A DNA stretch of 64,000 nucleotides from NCBI RefSeq assembly GCF_003131205.1, contig NZ_QFFY01000002.1, positions 519,016-583,015 of the forward strand, written 5' to 3'. A model generated the notes under the pieces. That model did not search any database, had not been told where the DNA came from, and was given only the letters and a program-made list of their open reading frames with translations. Position 1 is the stretch's first letter. Every line of letters starts with the position of its first letter. The position numbers were made by a program, and so were the translations under genes. This document shows positions 53,844 through 62,354 of this stretch, in pieces. The DNA is from Occallatibacter savannae. Lineage in GTDB: Bacteria; Acidobacteriota; Terriglobia; Terriglobales; Acidobacteriaceae.

Positions 53844-55052
53844 TCAGATGTAGCTGAGCAGTTTCGATCGCTTCGTCGCTTTCAGATCCGCATACCACCG
53901 GCACGGGAGATACAAGATGACGAGGCAAATGCCGTAAACGAGGTAAAGAAGCGGCAGGCTCCACATGTATCCGGAAGGAAGCGGCCCTGGATCGACGGGG
54001 TGATTCGTAACGAGCCACGGGTCCACATGTCCTTCGCGTACGACGGATACGACGCAAGCGGCCAGATGGATCAGGGGAATGTGGAGCAGGTAGTAGAACA
54101 TCGGAACACGGCCGAAGGTCTCGACGATTCCAGCCAGCCGCCCCCGCCAGCTTTCGGCCAATGCCCACAGCAGGAACATCGGCCCGATCGTCATGCAGAG
54201 ATACTCAAGTGACGCTGGATACTTCGCGGTATTCAGGAAACTGAACAGTGTATGCCGATCCCAAGGCCGCGGATCTCCATAAATCCCGGCGAGACGAAGG
54301 GCGACATACAGCAGCGTCAGAGATAAACCGAGTTGGACGTAGATCCGGCGCCGGTCCGCCACGGCTCGCTGTGTAATCGGTCCGAAAGCATAGCCGGCGA
54401 ACATCAGACCGACCCAGGGGACAAGTACGTAGAGGATCAGGAGCGGCGGTCCTGATTTGCCGATCTCGACGGCCCCGCCGAAGTAGAAGATGCGCAACAG
54501 CCAACTGGGTCCGTCAGGGCCGAACGCATGAGCGATCTGCGGCCGGAACAGGTTGGTCAGATTATGCAGCGCGATAAGAGCGATCCCAATTGCGGCAACA
54601 GCTTGTCTCGGCAGATAGACGGCTCCTGCGAGCGTGATCATGCACCAGCCGATCATCCAGATCACCCCGGCGAGCAGGTAATGCTGAAAGTCGAAGTTGA
54701 AGGTCCAGGCCACGCGCAGAAACGTCAGCTCAAGAAAGATCAGCCAGAATCCGCGAGACACCAGGAACTTCGACAGCAGCGAACGATCGGAGAACTTCCG
54801 CCCGTAGAGCCATGCCGATGTTCCGGCCAGGAAAACGAATGCCGGCGCGACGAAGTTGGTGATCCAGCGCGTAAAGAAGACGCCAATGGTCGGTCCTCCG
54901 GCAGGCACGCCCGAGTAGACGCGGACGTGGTCGATCGCCATCAGGATCATCGCCACGCCTCGCACAATATCGAGCGACGAGACCCTCCCCGCCTTCGTCG
55001 TCGCTGTTCCAGGTGCAATCGGGGAGGTTGCGGTCGCTGCGGATATCGGCAT
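53844..55052 (-). CDS. DUF1624/heparan-alpha-glucosaminide acetyltransferase-like membrane protein
   Basis: The product is 402 residues from ATG 55052 (GAAGGA upstream) with about ten membrane helices. The opening SSLDIVRGVAMILMAIDHVR and WITNFVAPAFVFLAGTSAW are the DUF1624/HGSNAT-catalytic-like signature. Related proteins may move acetyl groups across the membrane to sugars. The frame is open to 55382, but the extra part overlaps the divergent gene. The substrate is unknown. Confidence 0.9.
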   Translation of the reverse strand: MPISAATATSPIAPGTATTKAGRVSSLDIVRGVAMILMAIDHVRVYSGVPAGGPTIGVFFTRWITNFVAPAFVFLAGTSAWLYGRKFSDRSLLSKFLVSRGFWLIFLELTFLRVAWTFNFDFQHYLLAGVIWMIGWCMITLAGAVYLPRQAVAAIGIALIALHNLTNLFRPQIAHAFGPDGPSWLLRIFYFGGAVEIGKSGPPLLILYVLVPWVGLMFAGYAFGPITQRAVADRRRIYVQLGLSLTLLYVALRLAGIYGDPRPWDRHTLFSFLNTAKYPASLEYLCMTIGPMFLLWALAESWRGRLAGIVETFGRVPMFYYLLHIPLIHLAACVVSVVREGHVDPWLVTNHPVDPGPLPSGYMWSLPLLYLVYGICLVILYLPCRWYADLKATKRSKLLSYI

Positions 55053-55211
55053 GAGCTTTCCTTCGTGGCATGGAGGGTAGCAACCAGAGCAGCAGATTTC
55101 AATCTTTTGTGACGAGCGCCCAGCGCCGAGTACGTTCGCTCGCAATGCAGCTACTTGGCACGACACGCCTTCAGCGCGTAGCTTAGGGTGCAGGCAAGTT
55201 CCGGGGTACAA

Positions 55212-56414
55212 ATGCAGACAAGCCTTTCTGAGAAGCAGACGACAGCGGTCAATCCCGCTTTCGCAGGGAAGAGCCCTATCAAACGGCTCCTCTCGCTTGA
55301 TGTGGTCCGCGGCATCACCATCGCGTTCATGATCATGGTGAACAATAACGGCGGCCCCGGTTCGTGGCACTTCATGAACCACGCCCAGTGGAACGGCCTG
55401 ACGCCGACGGATCTCGTGTTTCCGACGTTTGTCTTCGTGGTTGGAGTATCGGTCGTCTTCGCGACGGAGGCGAGACTTGCCAAAGGCGCGGCGCGTTCAG
55501 AACTCGCGAGACACGCCGTGATCCGCACCATCGTGCTGATCCTCTTCGGCATCATCGTCAACAGCTTCCCGTATTTCCACCTCGCGCACATGCGCTTCTA
55601 CGGCGTGCTGCAGAGGATTGCGGTCTGCTATCTCGTGGTTAGCCTTTTCTACCTATGGGACCAGCGCGCCTCAACAAAGTGGATGGCCCTCGCAGGCTGC
55701 CTCATCGGCTACTGGGTTCTTGTGCGCTGGGTGCCGATCCCGGGGATTGGGATGCCGGGCCGCGACGTTCCATTCATGGACGTCGAACGGAATCTGGTCT
55801 CCTATATCGACCAGCACCTGTTCCCGCACCACCTCTACCTGTACTCGCCTGATCACAACGTTCGCGACCCCGAAGGCCTGCTCAGCGATCTGCCGGCGAT
55901 TGGAACTGCGCTGATGGGGATGCTGGCGGGAATATGGCTCAGGTCGAAGCGATCTGTCAGCATTAAGACGGCGGGCCTGGCAATCGCCTGCATTACGAGC
56001 CTCGTGATTGGCTATTTGTGGTCGATGGAGTTTCCGCTGAACAAGAATATGTGGACGAGCTCCTTTGTGCTCGTCGCGGGCGGGTATTCGCTGGCGCTGC
56101 TCACCTTCGCGCACTTCACTATTGAGCAGATGAACTGGCGGAAGGGCTGGACCTATCCGTGGATCGTGTTCGGCTCAAATGCCATTGCGGCATACATGTT
56201 CAGTGAACTGGTGCCGGGGATCTTCGGAGAACTCCTCCAGTTCAGAGGTGCAGACGGGCGGATGACCAATCCTCTGGCCTGGACGGCAATGCACACGGTA
56301 ATGCGGATACCAGACCCGCACTGGGCCGCGTTTGCATTTTCGGTGTCTTTTTGTGCGTTCTGCTTTATTCCAGTTTGGATTCTCTACAAGAAGAAAATCT
56401 TCCTCAAGGTTTAG
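55212..56414 (+). CDS. HGSNAT-type (DUF5009) acyltransferase-like membrane protein
   Basis: The product is 400 residues from ATG 55212 (GTG 55188 is possible). It has about ten helices. The start LSLDVVRGITIAFMIMVNN, with HFMNHAQWNGLTPTDLVFP and FVFVVGVSVVF, is very close to the catalytic core of human lysosomal heparan-alpha-glucosaminide N-acetyltransferase. The conserved His (FMNHAQWNG) would carry the acetyl group. Bacterial members are presumed to acetylate cell-surface or imported glucosamine sugars. It is divergent from a second protein of the same superfamily. Confidence 0.92.
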   Translation: MQTSLSEKQTTAVNPAFAGKSPIKRLLSLDVVRGITIAFMIMVNNNGGPGSWHFMNHAQWNGLTPTDLVFPTFVFVVGVSVVFATEARLAKGAARSELARHAVIRTIVLILFGIIVNSFPYFHLAHMRFYGVLQRIAVCYLVVSLFYLWDQRASTKWMALAGCLIGYWVLVRWVPIPGIGMPGRDVPFMDVERNLVSYIDQHLFPHHLYLYSPDHNVRDPEGLLSDLPAIGTALMGMLAGIWLRSKRSVSIKTAGLAIACITSLVIGYLWSMEFPLNKNMWTSSFVLVAGGYSLALLTFAHFTIEQMNWRKGWTYPWIVFGSNAIAAYMFSELVPGIFGELLQFRGADGRMTNPLAWTAMHTVMRIPDPHWAAFAFSVSFCAFCFIPVWILYKKKIFLKV

Positions 56415-56539
56415 CAGGCCGATGAAGCGGATCTGGCCTGGAGCGTGGTGCGGATAACCCAGAACGTTTGTTCATCGTCTATTGTTTTAATCAGGTCTTC
56501 AAGTTTGGCCTGACCGCATCTTCCCCTACCCGGTTGCCG

Positions 56540-57370
56540 ATGAGCCCGCGTGACCCGTCGTGCCGGATTGCCGAAGCACCCCTTGCTCCGGCAGGAGGTC
56601 ACGCTTTGAGTGTGTCTGAGGAATACGCCGCAGATTGTTCTTGTACCGTGAACACTGCCTCGCCAAGAAGCATGGCGTGGGAGGTCGGCGAACTCTTCAT
56701 TGGGTATGCGCTGATTATGGCGGTGATCTGGACGCCTCGCCCCCTGCAGCATTGGCTCTACTTCATTGCCCTGGGCTGGTTTGTCGTGTCCATCTCTCTT
56801 TCGTTCGAGAGCTGGAGGGCGATGGGCTGTTGCGTTGCGGGCTTCTGGCGATCGTCCTGGATCGTCGGTGTGGCTTTCGTTCTGGCCGGCATCGCCACGT
56901 GGCTGGCTGCAACGCTGCATACGCTGCATCACCCCGGCGGGCCCGCTCGATGGGTATTGACCTTCGGAGGGTATGCGGTCTGGGCGCTGTTTCAGCAGCT
57001 GCTCCTGCAGGGATACTTCCTGGGGCGCGCGCTTCGGATCATACCGAATCCAAACTGGGCGGCGCTGCTGGCCGCTTCGGTTTTCGCACTGGCCCACCTT
57101 CCCAATCCCGTATTGACGCCTCTTACGCTCATCTGGGGACTGACGGCGTGCCTCGTGTTCATCCGTTCGCGCAATGTCTATCCGCTGGCGATTGCTCATG
57201 CGGTGTTCGGTATATGCGTGGCAATTACGGTGCCGGCGTCGATCCTGCACAACATGCGCGTGGGTCTTGGCTATCTCAATTACCACCCGCGCCCAACTCA
57301 CCTGAGCCAGAGCGACCACGTGGTGTCGACGAGCGAGTGGGTCAGGGCGGACGCGCCGACGCGCCGCTGA
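56540..57370 (+). CDS. CPBP-like membrane protein lacking the catalytic Glu pair
   Basis: The product is 276 residues; the start could also be ATG 56672, since the first 45 residues look non-conserved. It has about seven helices. The Rce1/CPBP layout is kept: AHLPNP with His186 and AIAHAVFG with His220. The EExxxR motif, however, reads QQLLLQ at 152-157, so both catalytic glutamates and the Arg are Gln. It is likely a non-proteolytic member. Its last 73 bases overlap the end of the convergent CPBP gene. Confidence 0.8.
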   Translation: MSPRDPSCRIAEAPLAPAGGHALSVSEEYAADCSCTVNTASPRSMAWEVGELFIGYALIMAVIWTPRPLQHWLYFIALGWFVVSISLSFESWRAMGCCVAGFWRSSWIVGVAFVLAGIATWLAATLHTLHHPGGPARWVLTFGGYAVWALFQQLLLQGYFLGRALRIIPNPNWAALLAASVFALAHLPNPVLTPLTLIWGLTACLVFIRSRNVYPLAIAHAVFGICVAITVPASILHNMRVGLGYLNYHPRPTHLSQSDHVVSTSEWVRADAPTRR

Positions 57371-58188
57371 GCTCGCCAGGCCCTGCCATAGAAGATCCCT
57401 GCAATCGCCGCCATCAGCACATAACGCCAGTTGAAGTGCAGGGTGCGCTTGTTCCAATGGGCGAGGCCAAAGAGGATGGCTGTTGCGATGAGTGCCACCG
57501 TCCTGCCCATACGGCGTTCGAGAAGGTTCTGCAGCCAGCCTCGAAAGAACAGTTCTTCCGGAATTGCGATGAAGACGAAAGTGAAGATGAAAGCCGTGAT
57601 CGCTCGAAGCGGTGATGGCAGGACCGCGTGAAATCGCAGGAAGCCAAGCCATAATCCGAGCGGGACGGCGATGACCGCGTACAGCAGGTACTCGCCGCCG
57701 CCGCGGGCCAGGTCCTTTCGGGTGAGGCGCAGATCGAAGCCGACGCCATGAAGCCCGCGAACCACCAGGAAGCCGAAGATGCCCGCATCAAGGAGCAGCA
57801 TCTTCCCGAGTGCCGCGAGGCCCTGCGGCCATGCCGGTTCGAGCCAGCGCAAATCGACAGCGAGACCGAGAGCGAGTAGTACGCCGTAGTCTCGCCAGGT
57901 GCCACGGCACTTCGGATCATCGTTTCGAGCCTGATGGAGCAGGAAAGCCACAGCCACGGGCAGCAGGGCGTAGACGACAAGCCACGTCCAGTGAAAGACA
58001 CCGAAGGCGCGAGACGTGAGGGCATAAGGAACGCAGAGCAACGCTGGCGCGCTGATGCGAATGATGCGAGGGAGCTTGCGCCCAAGATCATCAACCGTGC
58101 CAGGTGCGAACGCCGCGACGAGCATGGGCGTCAGCAGGAGGACTGCCGCGACCACTGCGCCGGGGCGCAAGCCTTCAGCGAAGTTCAT
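57298..58188 (-). CDS. CPBP family intramembrane glutamic protease
   Basis: The product is 296 residues with about eight membrane helices. The motifs are complete: PEELFFRG at 210-217 with Glu211, Glu212 and Arg216, GLAHWN with His244, and ALTHSLVDTTW near 283-293. CPBP/Rce1 proteases cleave substrates within or next to the membrane and in bacteria often serve bacteriocin immunity or processing. The 3' end overlaps the convergent, catalytically degenerate relative by 73 bases. It lies three bases downstream of the SpoIIM gene. Confidence 0.93.
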   Translation of the reverse strand: MNFAEGLRPGAVVAAVLLLTPMLVAAFAPGTVDDLGRKLPRIIRISAPALLCVPYALTSRAFGVFHWTWLVVYALLPVAVAFLLHQARNDDPKCRGTWRDYGVLLALGLAVDLRWLEPAWPQGLAALGKMLLLDAGIFGFLVVRGLHGVGFDLRLTRKDLARGGGEYLLYAVIAVPLGLWLGFLRFHAVLPSPLRAITAFIFTFVFIAIPEELFFRGWLQNLLERRMGRTVALIATAILFGLAHWNKRTLHFNWRYVLMAAIAGIFYGRAWRAQRRVGASALTHSLVDTTWSLWLR

Positions 58189-58191
58189 TGT

Positions 58192-59166
58192 CTAAACCTG
58201 CGCTGCGGGCGCGGTCTTTACGGGTCGGAAGAGCCAGGTGAGCAGCAGCGAAAAGAGCAGCCCACCCACAGTGAACTTGAGCCAAACCGGCGCGTGCGAC
58301 GGGGAGAAGAAGCCTTCGAGGCATCCGGCAACCACGAGCATTGGGATTACGCCGGATACCAATCGCGATGCTTCGATTCCGCCTCGTGCTACGGATTCTT
58401 TCCAGCGATAACCACCGGGGAAAAGCATGGCGCGGCCGATGCGGAAGCCTGCTCCTCCGGCGATGATGATGGCCGGAAGTTCGAGTGAGCCGTGGGGCAC
58501 CACGAAGCTCCAGAGAGCGATGGACATTCCGTACTGATGACAGGCGGCGGCGATGACTCCAAGCATCATTCCGTTATTGAACAGCAGCAGAAACGTTCCA
58601 ATCCCGAAGAGAATTCCGCCAGCGAAGGTTAGGAAGCTGACCGACAGGTTGTTCGTCATGATGTGGCTGGTTTCCTGCGGAGCCACGCTCACGATCGACT
58701 CGGTCCACATCTTGTGCTGCTCCATCGTCGAGATCATGGCCGGTCCAACATAGTGACGCATGAACTGCGGCCGCGCAGTGGTGAGAGCGGCGCCGAGAAT
58801 TCCCCAGGCGATGGAGACCAGCAGTGAGGCCAGGACATAGGATCCCTGCCTGCGAAAGATGACCGGGTACTCATCCTTGAGAAAACGAAAAAGTGCGGCC
58901 CAGCCGGTCTTCTTGCGCGAGTAGATGATGTGGTGCGCGCGCGCCAGCAGCATGTTGACGTTCTCGGTGTGCGTGCGGGCCGTTTCGTCCCGGCGGAGGA
59001 CGGAGAGATCGCCGGCCACCTGGCGGTAAAGGAGAGCCATCTCCTGCAATTCTGATCGTGAGAGAGAGGCGACGCCGTGCTGATCGGAGCGGGTGAGCAG
59101 AAACGCAAGCCGATCCCAATGCGGCCGACGCTTTGCAATCCACTGGTTCGATAGAATGGGCGCCAT
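58192..59166 (-). CDS. stage II sporulation protein M-like membrane protein
   Basis: The product is 324 residues of the SpoIIM family. An N-terminal cytoplasmic helical part (WDRLAFLLTRSD, LYRQVAGDLSVLR) precedes about five helices, with NNLSVSFLTFAGGILFGIGT and VVPHGSLELPAIIIAGGAGF as the family core. In non-sporulating bacteria it usually occurs with RDD, MoxR and DUF58 genes. Its ATG (59164-59166) overlaps the start codon of the divergent RDD gene. Confidence 0.94.
   Translation of the reverse strand: MAPILSNQWIAKRRPHWDRLAFLLTRSDQHGVASLSRSELQEMALLYRQVAGDLSVLRRDETARTHTENVNMLLARAHHIIYSRKKTGWAALFRFLKDEYPVIFRRQGSYVLASLLVSIAWGILGAALTTARPQFMRHYVGPAMISTMEQHKMWTESIVSVAPQETSHIMTNNLSVSFLTFAGGILFGIGTFLLLFNNGMMLGVIAAACHQYGMSIALWSFVVPHGSLELPAIIIAGGAGFRIGRAMLFPGGYRWKESVARGGIEASRLVSGVIPMLVVAGCLEGFFSPSHAPVWLKFTVGGLLFSLLLTWLFRPVKTAPAAQV
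59152..59157 (+). promoter_or_regulatory. possible -10 of the RDD gene (leaderless arrangement)
   Basis: TAGAAT ends seven bases before ATG 59165. No ribosome-binding site lies before the ATG, so the transcript would start at or very near it. The promoter must lie inside the divergent SpoIIM coding sequence. Confidence 0.45.
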
Positions 59167-60010
59167 GATCCCGACTGGTCCGGATACTCCGAGTGTGTTG
59201 AGTTCAGATCAGCTTAGCATTGAAACGCCTGAGCTGGTCGCCATCCAGATGCCCATCGCGGGTATCGGCAGTCGCTTCATCGCATTGCTGGTTGACTACC
59301 TGATCTGGATTCCCGGAATTCTGATCGTTGGCAGGCTGTTCGCCTACTTTCTGCCCAGCCTCAGCGCCTTCAACAAGCTCTCGGAGCAGTGGGCGTTCGC
59401 GATCTATCTGTTTCTGATCTTTCTTTTTAATTGGGGATACTTCACGCTGTTCGAGGCGTTCTGGAATGGGCGTACGCCAGGGAAGCGCGTGGCGGGGATT
59501 CGTGTGATCGAGCGGTCGGGGCGGCCGATCGGCTTGTTCGAGTCGATGGCGCGCAACTTCATCCGCTACGTCGACCAGATCCCGTTCTTTTATGCTGTCG
59601 GAGCCATTGCGATCTTCGTGACGAAGGACCATCAGCGTCTTGGCGATCTCGCCGCCGGAACGCTTGTGGTTCGCGATCGCATTGAAGAGGCCCCGGTAAG
59701 TACCGAGGCCAGCCGCACGTTCACAGCGAACCTGTTCGCGCCCGCTGTGGCTGCGCCCGAGCCACACGCGGGTCTCAGTCTACCGGATCACGGCGTAGCG
59801 AAGCTCTCAAGTGCAGATCTGCAGGTGCTGGAAAGCTTCTTTGCGCGACGGCTCGACATGCCACTCGAGACGCGCGAAGCGCTTGCGCAACGCATCGCCT
59901 CGGCAATTCAGGCCAAGTCAGGTCTGGAGCCGCCCACGGGAGCAAGTGTGGAAACGTTCCTCGAGATCGCAGCGCGGCAGCTGCGGGATGTGGCGCGCAT
60001 GCAGCGCTAA
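59165..60010 (+). CDS. RDD family membrane protein
   Basis: The product is 281 residues from ATG 59165 (an ATG three codons earlier is possible; the frame is open to 59093 but that part is antisense to SpoIIM). The RDD domain at about 30-160 has GIGSRFIALLVDYLIWIPG (with the Arg-Asp pattern), a WNGRTPGKRVAGIRVI segment and DHQRLGDLAAGTLVVRDR. The C-terminal 110 residues are soluble and helical. RDD proteins are suggested ion or proton antiporters, or partners of MoxR systems. It is convergent with the P460 gene, seven bases apart. Confidence 0.93.
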   Translation: MIPTGPDTPSVLSSDQLSIETPELVAIQMPIAGIGSRFIALLVDYLIWIPGILIVGRLFAYFLPSLSAFNKLSEQWAFAIYLFLIFLFNWGYFTLFEAFWNGRTPGKRVAGIRVIERSGRPIGLFESMARNFIRYVDQIPFFYAVGAIAIFVTKDHQRLGDLAAGTLVVRDRIEEAPVSTEASRTFTANLFAPAVAAPEPHAGLSLPDHGVAKLSSADLQVLESFFARRLDMPLETREALAQRIASAIQAKSGLEPPTGASVETFLEIAARQLRDVARMQR

Positions 60011-60016
60011 CGAGAA

Positions 60017-60520
60017 TCAGCGAAGCTGGCTGAATACGAATCCGTGCTTGTCTGCTCTCGAATGGCACTGGAAGCAAGAACTGCCGGAGTCGGGTATTGC
60101 GTTCTCAGTCTCCTGATCGCCCATGAACCTCTCGAACCGCCAGCCGCCGGTGTTCTTATATGCGGCCGAATCCTTGATCATGACGTCGACCCTCCGCCTC
60201 GTGCCCTCGGAAATGACGCCGTTCTTCTGCTGAGCTTCGCGAAGCTCGTAGACCAGGACTGACCCATCCGGGAAGTCTCCCGTCGCGTAGGCATCGGCGG
60301 CTTTCGCATTTGCGAACACGTGGTGCATGCCTTCTTCGCTCTTCAGCATGGGGTTGTCACTCGGCAGTATCACCCCCGTGCCGACGTGGACCCAGCGTCG
60401 AAACCCATCCGGAAACTGCACGCCTTCATCCCCGTGAACTCGAGTGAGCGCGAGAGCGAAAATGGCACCCAGCATCAGTGCCGAGCAAGTGAAGCGAGAG
60501 ACGCGATTGCGGTTTTCCAT
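60017..60520 (-). CDS. cytochrome P460 family protein
   Basis: The product is 167 residues from ATG 60520. A signal peptide (CSALMLGAIFALALTRVHG) is followed by the P460 beta-fold (VQFPDGFRRWVHVGTGVI, ending GGWRFERFMG) and one c-type haem site, CFQCH at 149-153. Family members include hydroxylamine- and NO-oxidising cytochromes P460 and cytochromes c'-beta that bind NO. It is exported and acts in the periplasm. The partner and substrate are unknown here. Confidence 0.92.
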   Translation of the reverse strand: MENRNRVSRFTCSALMLGAIFALALTRVHGDEGVQFPDGFRRWVHVGTGVILPSDNPMLKSEEGMHHVFANAKAADAYATGDFPDGSVLVYELREAQQKNGVISEGTRRRVDVMIKDSAAYKNTGGWRFERFMGDQETENAIPDSGSSCFQCHSRADKHGFVFSQLR

Positions 60521-60632
60521 AGGCTCCAATCCGACAGAACCTAATGGTGGACCATGTTTCTCTCGGATGAATGCGCTTTGTGTCAGACCGGTTTTGCGGC
60601 AAATCAAAACGGTCTTGTAACCACTGAGGGCT

Positions 60633-62249
60633 CTATGCGAGACGGCTCTCGCTCAGGTCCAGTTCGCGCTCGAGGCTGCGGTGCACGGAGTCTCCTATCC
60701 TTCCGTTCTCTCTCAGAGCGTTCAACTCGTCACGCTGGCGGCGGACCGTTTCGAGCAGAAGGCCCTCCATCGTCATACCGTTTCCAGTGGAGGGAGACGA
60801 TTCTCCCCCGGGCCCGCAAAGATCGATGGAGGTAATCCGATGTTGAAACTGGTGGAGGAGATCGTCGTAGAGGTGAACTTCGCCCTCGCCCCGCGCTGAA
60901 ATGCGACGCTCCGTGAGGAAATCGATCGCTGCCTGCAGCATTAGATGCCTCGCCTGCCCTTCCTCGCAGTAACCGCCATCGTGCTTCTGTAGCCGAAGAA
61001 GGCGGATTACCCACGGCAGCGAAAGCCCCTGGAGCACTACGGTGACGAGGATCAGGGTGAAGGTGAGAAAGAGAATCATGCTGCGCTGCGGGAACGGACT
61101 GCCGTCGTTCAGTGTCATCGGCAGAGAGTCTGCTGCGGCAAGTGCAACCACTCCGCGCATCCCTGTCCAACCAACCACAAAGACCTGATTGGCTTGCGGC
61201 TGTTCATACTGCTGATGCGCGATTCTGGTGCGGACCCACCAAGCCGCTCGCGAAGCCGGGAACATCCAGGCCAGGCGCAGCAGGATAAGCACCGCAGAGA
61301 ACGCGACCCCGTATCCCACCAGCCCGACCCTGCTCATCCCTTTGATTCCCGCCAACACATAGGGCAGTTGCAGGCCGATCAGCACGAATACAAATCCGTT
61401 GAGCAGGAACTCGAGCGCGTCCCACACGGCGTTTGCCTGCAGCCGGGTGCGGGGCGAGAAAAAGGTGGAACTGCGCCGGCTCATTAACAGCCCGCATGCG
61501 ACTACCGCGATTACACCCGAGGCCTTCGCAGCATCGGCTGCCAGATAGGTCGCATAAGGAACTACCAGTGAGAGCGCAATCTCCACTGGCCCATCGTCTA
61601 CCCAGCGCTCCAGAGAAGAGACGATGAAGCCGATGACCACGCCGACGAGCACTCCGCCAATCGTCAGCCAGGCAAACTCCAGCAGGCCTCGGCCCAGCGA
61701 AGGAGTGGTGCCCTCCACGACCATCTGTACGCCAAACTGCAACGCCAGCAGGCCAGTCGCGTCGTTCAGCAGGCTTTCACCTTCGAGGATGTCGACGATC
61801 CTCTGCGGCATGCCAACTTTCCGTGCGATTGAGGTCGCCGCAACCGCGTCCGTAGGTGACACAACTGCGCCAAGGAGAAAGCCGAGCCGCCAGTCGAATC
61901 CCGGCAGCCACCACTTGGCCGTGAACGCAACGCCGACTGCCGTGAAGAAGACCAGGAAGACGGCGAGACTTGAAATCGAGATGAGGTTGTACCGAAATTC
62001 GCGCCACGAGGTCTGCCACGCCGCGACATAGAGAAGGGGCGGCAGGAATACCAGGAACACAATGGAAGGCGGCAGCGGGATCCGCGGTACGTGCGGGATC
62101 AAGGAGCAGAGCAATCCGAAGACGACCAGCACAATCGGGTACGACAGCGCGAAACGCCGCGCAAGGCCGGCAACCGCTGCCACTGCAAACAGCAGAGCGA
62201 TCAGCAGAACGAGAATGGTGTCGATGTTTTCCAGCGGGCTGACCCCCAA
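60633..62249 (-). CDS. Na+/H+ antiporter (CPA1/NhaP type)
   Basis: The product is 538 residues with about 12 membrane helices and a cytoplasmic tail. Transport motifs are GAVVSPTDAVAATSIARKVG (the PTD site), LEGESLLNDATGLLAL (ion-binding ND) and VGWTGMRGVVALAAADSLP. The C-terminal 100 residues are soluble and helical. The only usable start is a TTG, because a stop lies four codons upstream. It exports Na+ (or K+) in exchange for protons. Confidence 0.93.
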   Translation of the reverse strand: MGVSPLENIDTILVLLIALLFAVAAVAGLARRFALSYPIVLVVFGLLCSLIPHVPRIPLPPSIVFLVFLPPLLYVAAWQTSWREFRYNLISISSLAVFLVFFTAVGVAFTAKWWLPGFDWRLGFLLGAVVSPTDAVAATSIARKVGMPQRIVDILEGESLLNDATGLLALQFGVQMVVEGTTPSLGRGLLEFAWLTIGGVLVGVVIGFIVSSLERWVDDGPVEIALSLVVPYATYLAADAAKASGVIAVVACGLLMSRRSSTFFSPRTRLQANAVWDALEFLLNGFVFVLIGLQLPYVLAGIKGMSRVGLVGYGVAFSAVLILLRLAWMFPASRAAWWVRTRIAHQQYEQPQANQVFVVGWTGMRGVVALAAADSLPMTLNDGSPFPQRSMILFLTFTLILVTVVLQGLSLPWVIRLLRLQKHDGGYCEEGQARHLMLQAAIDFLTERRISARGEGEVHLYDDLLHQFQHRITSIDLCGPGGESSPSTGNGMTMEGLLLETVRRQRDELNALRENGRIGDSVHRSLERELDLSESRLA

Positions 62250-62354
62250 AGCGCTACGTCACGTCCTGTTACTGTAATCGCAGACTCCCCGGCGTTCAAA
62301 GACCGCCGGGTGTCCTCGCGCTTGGAGAACAAATTCGAATTGAGGGTGGCGGAG

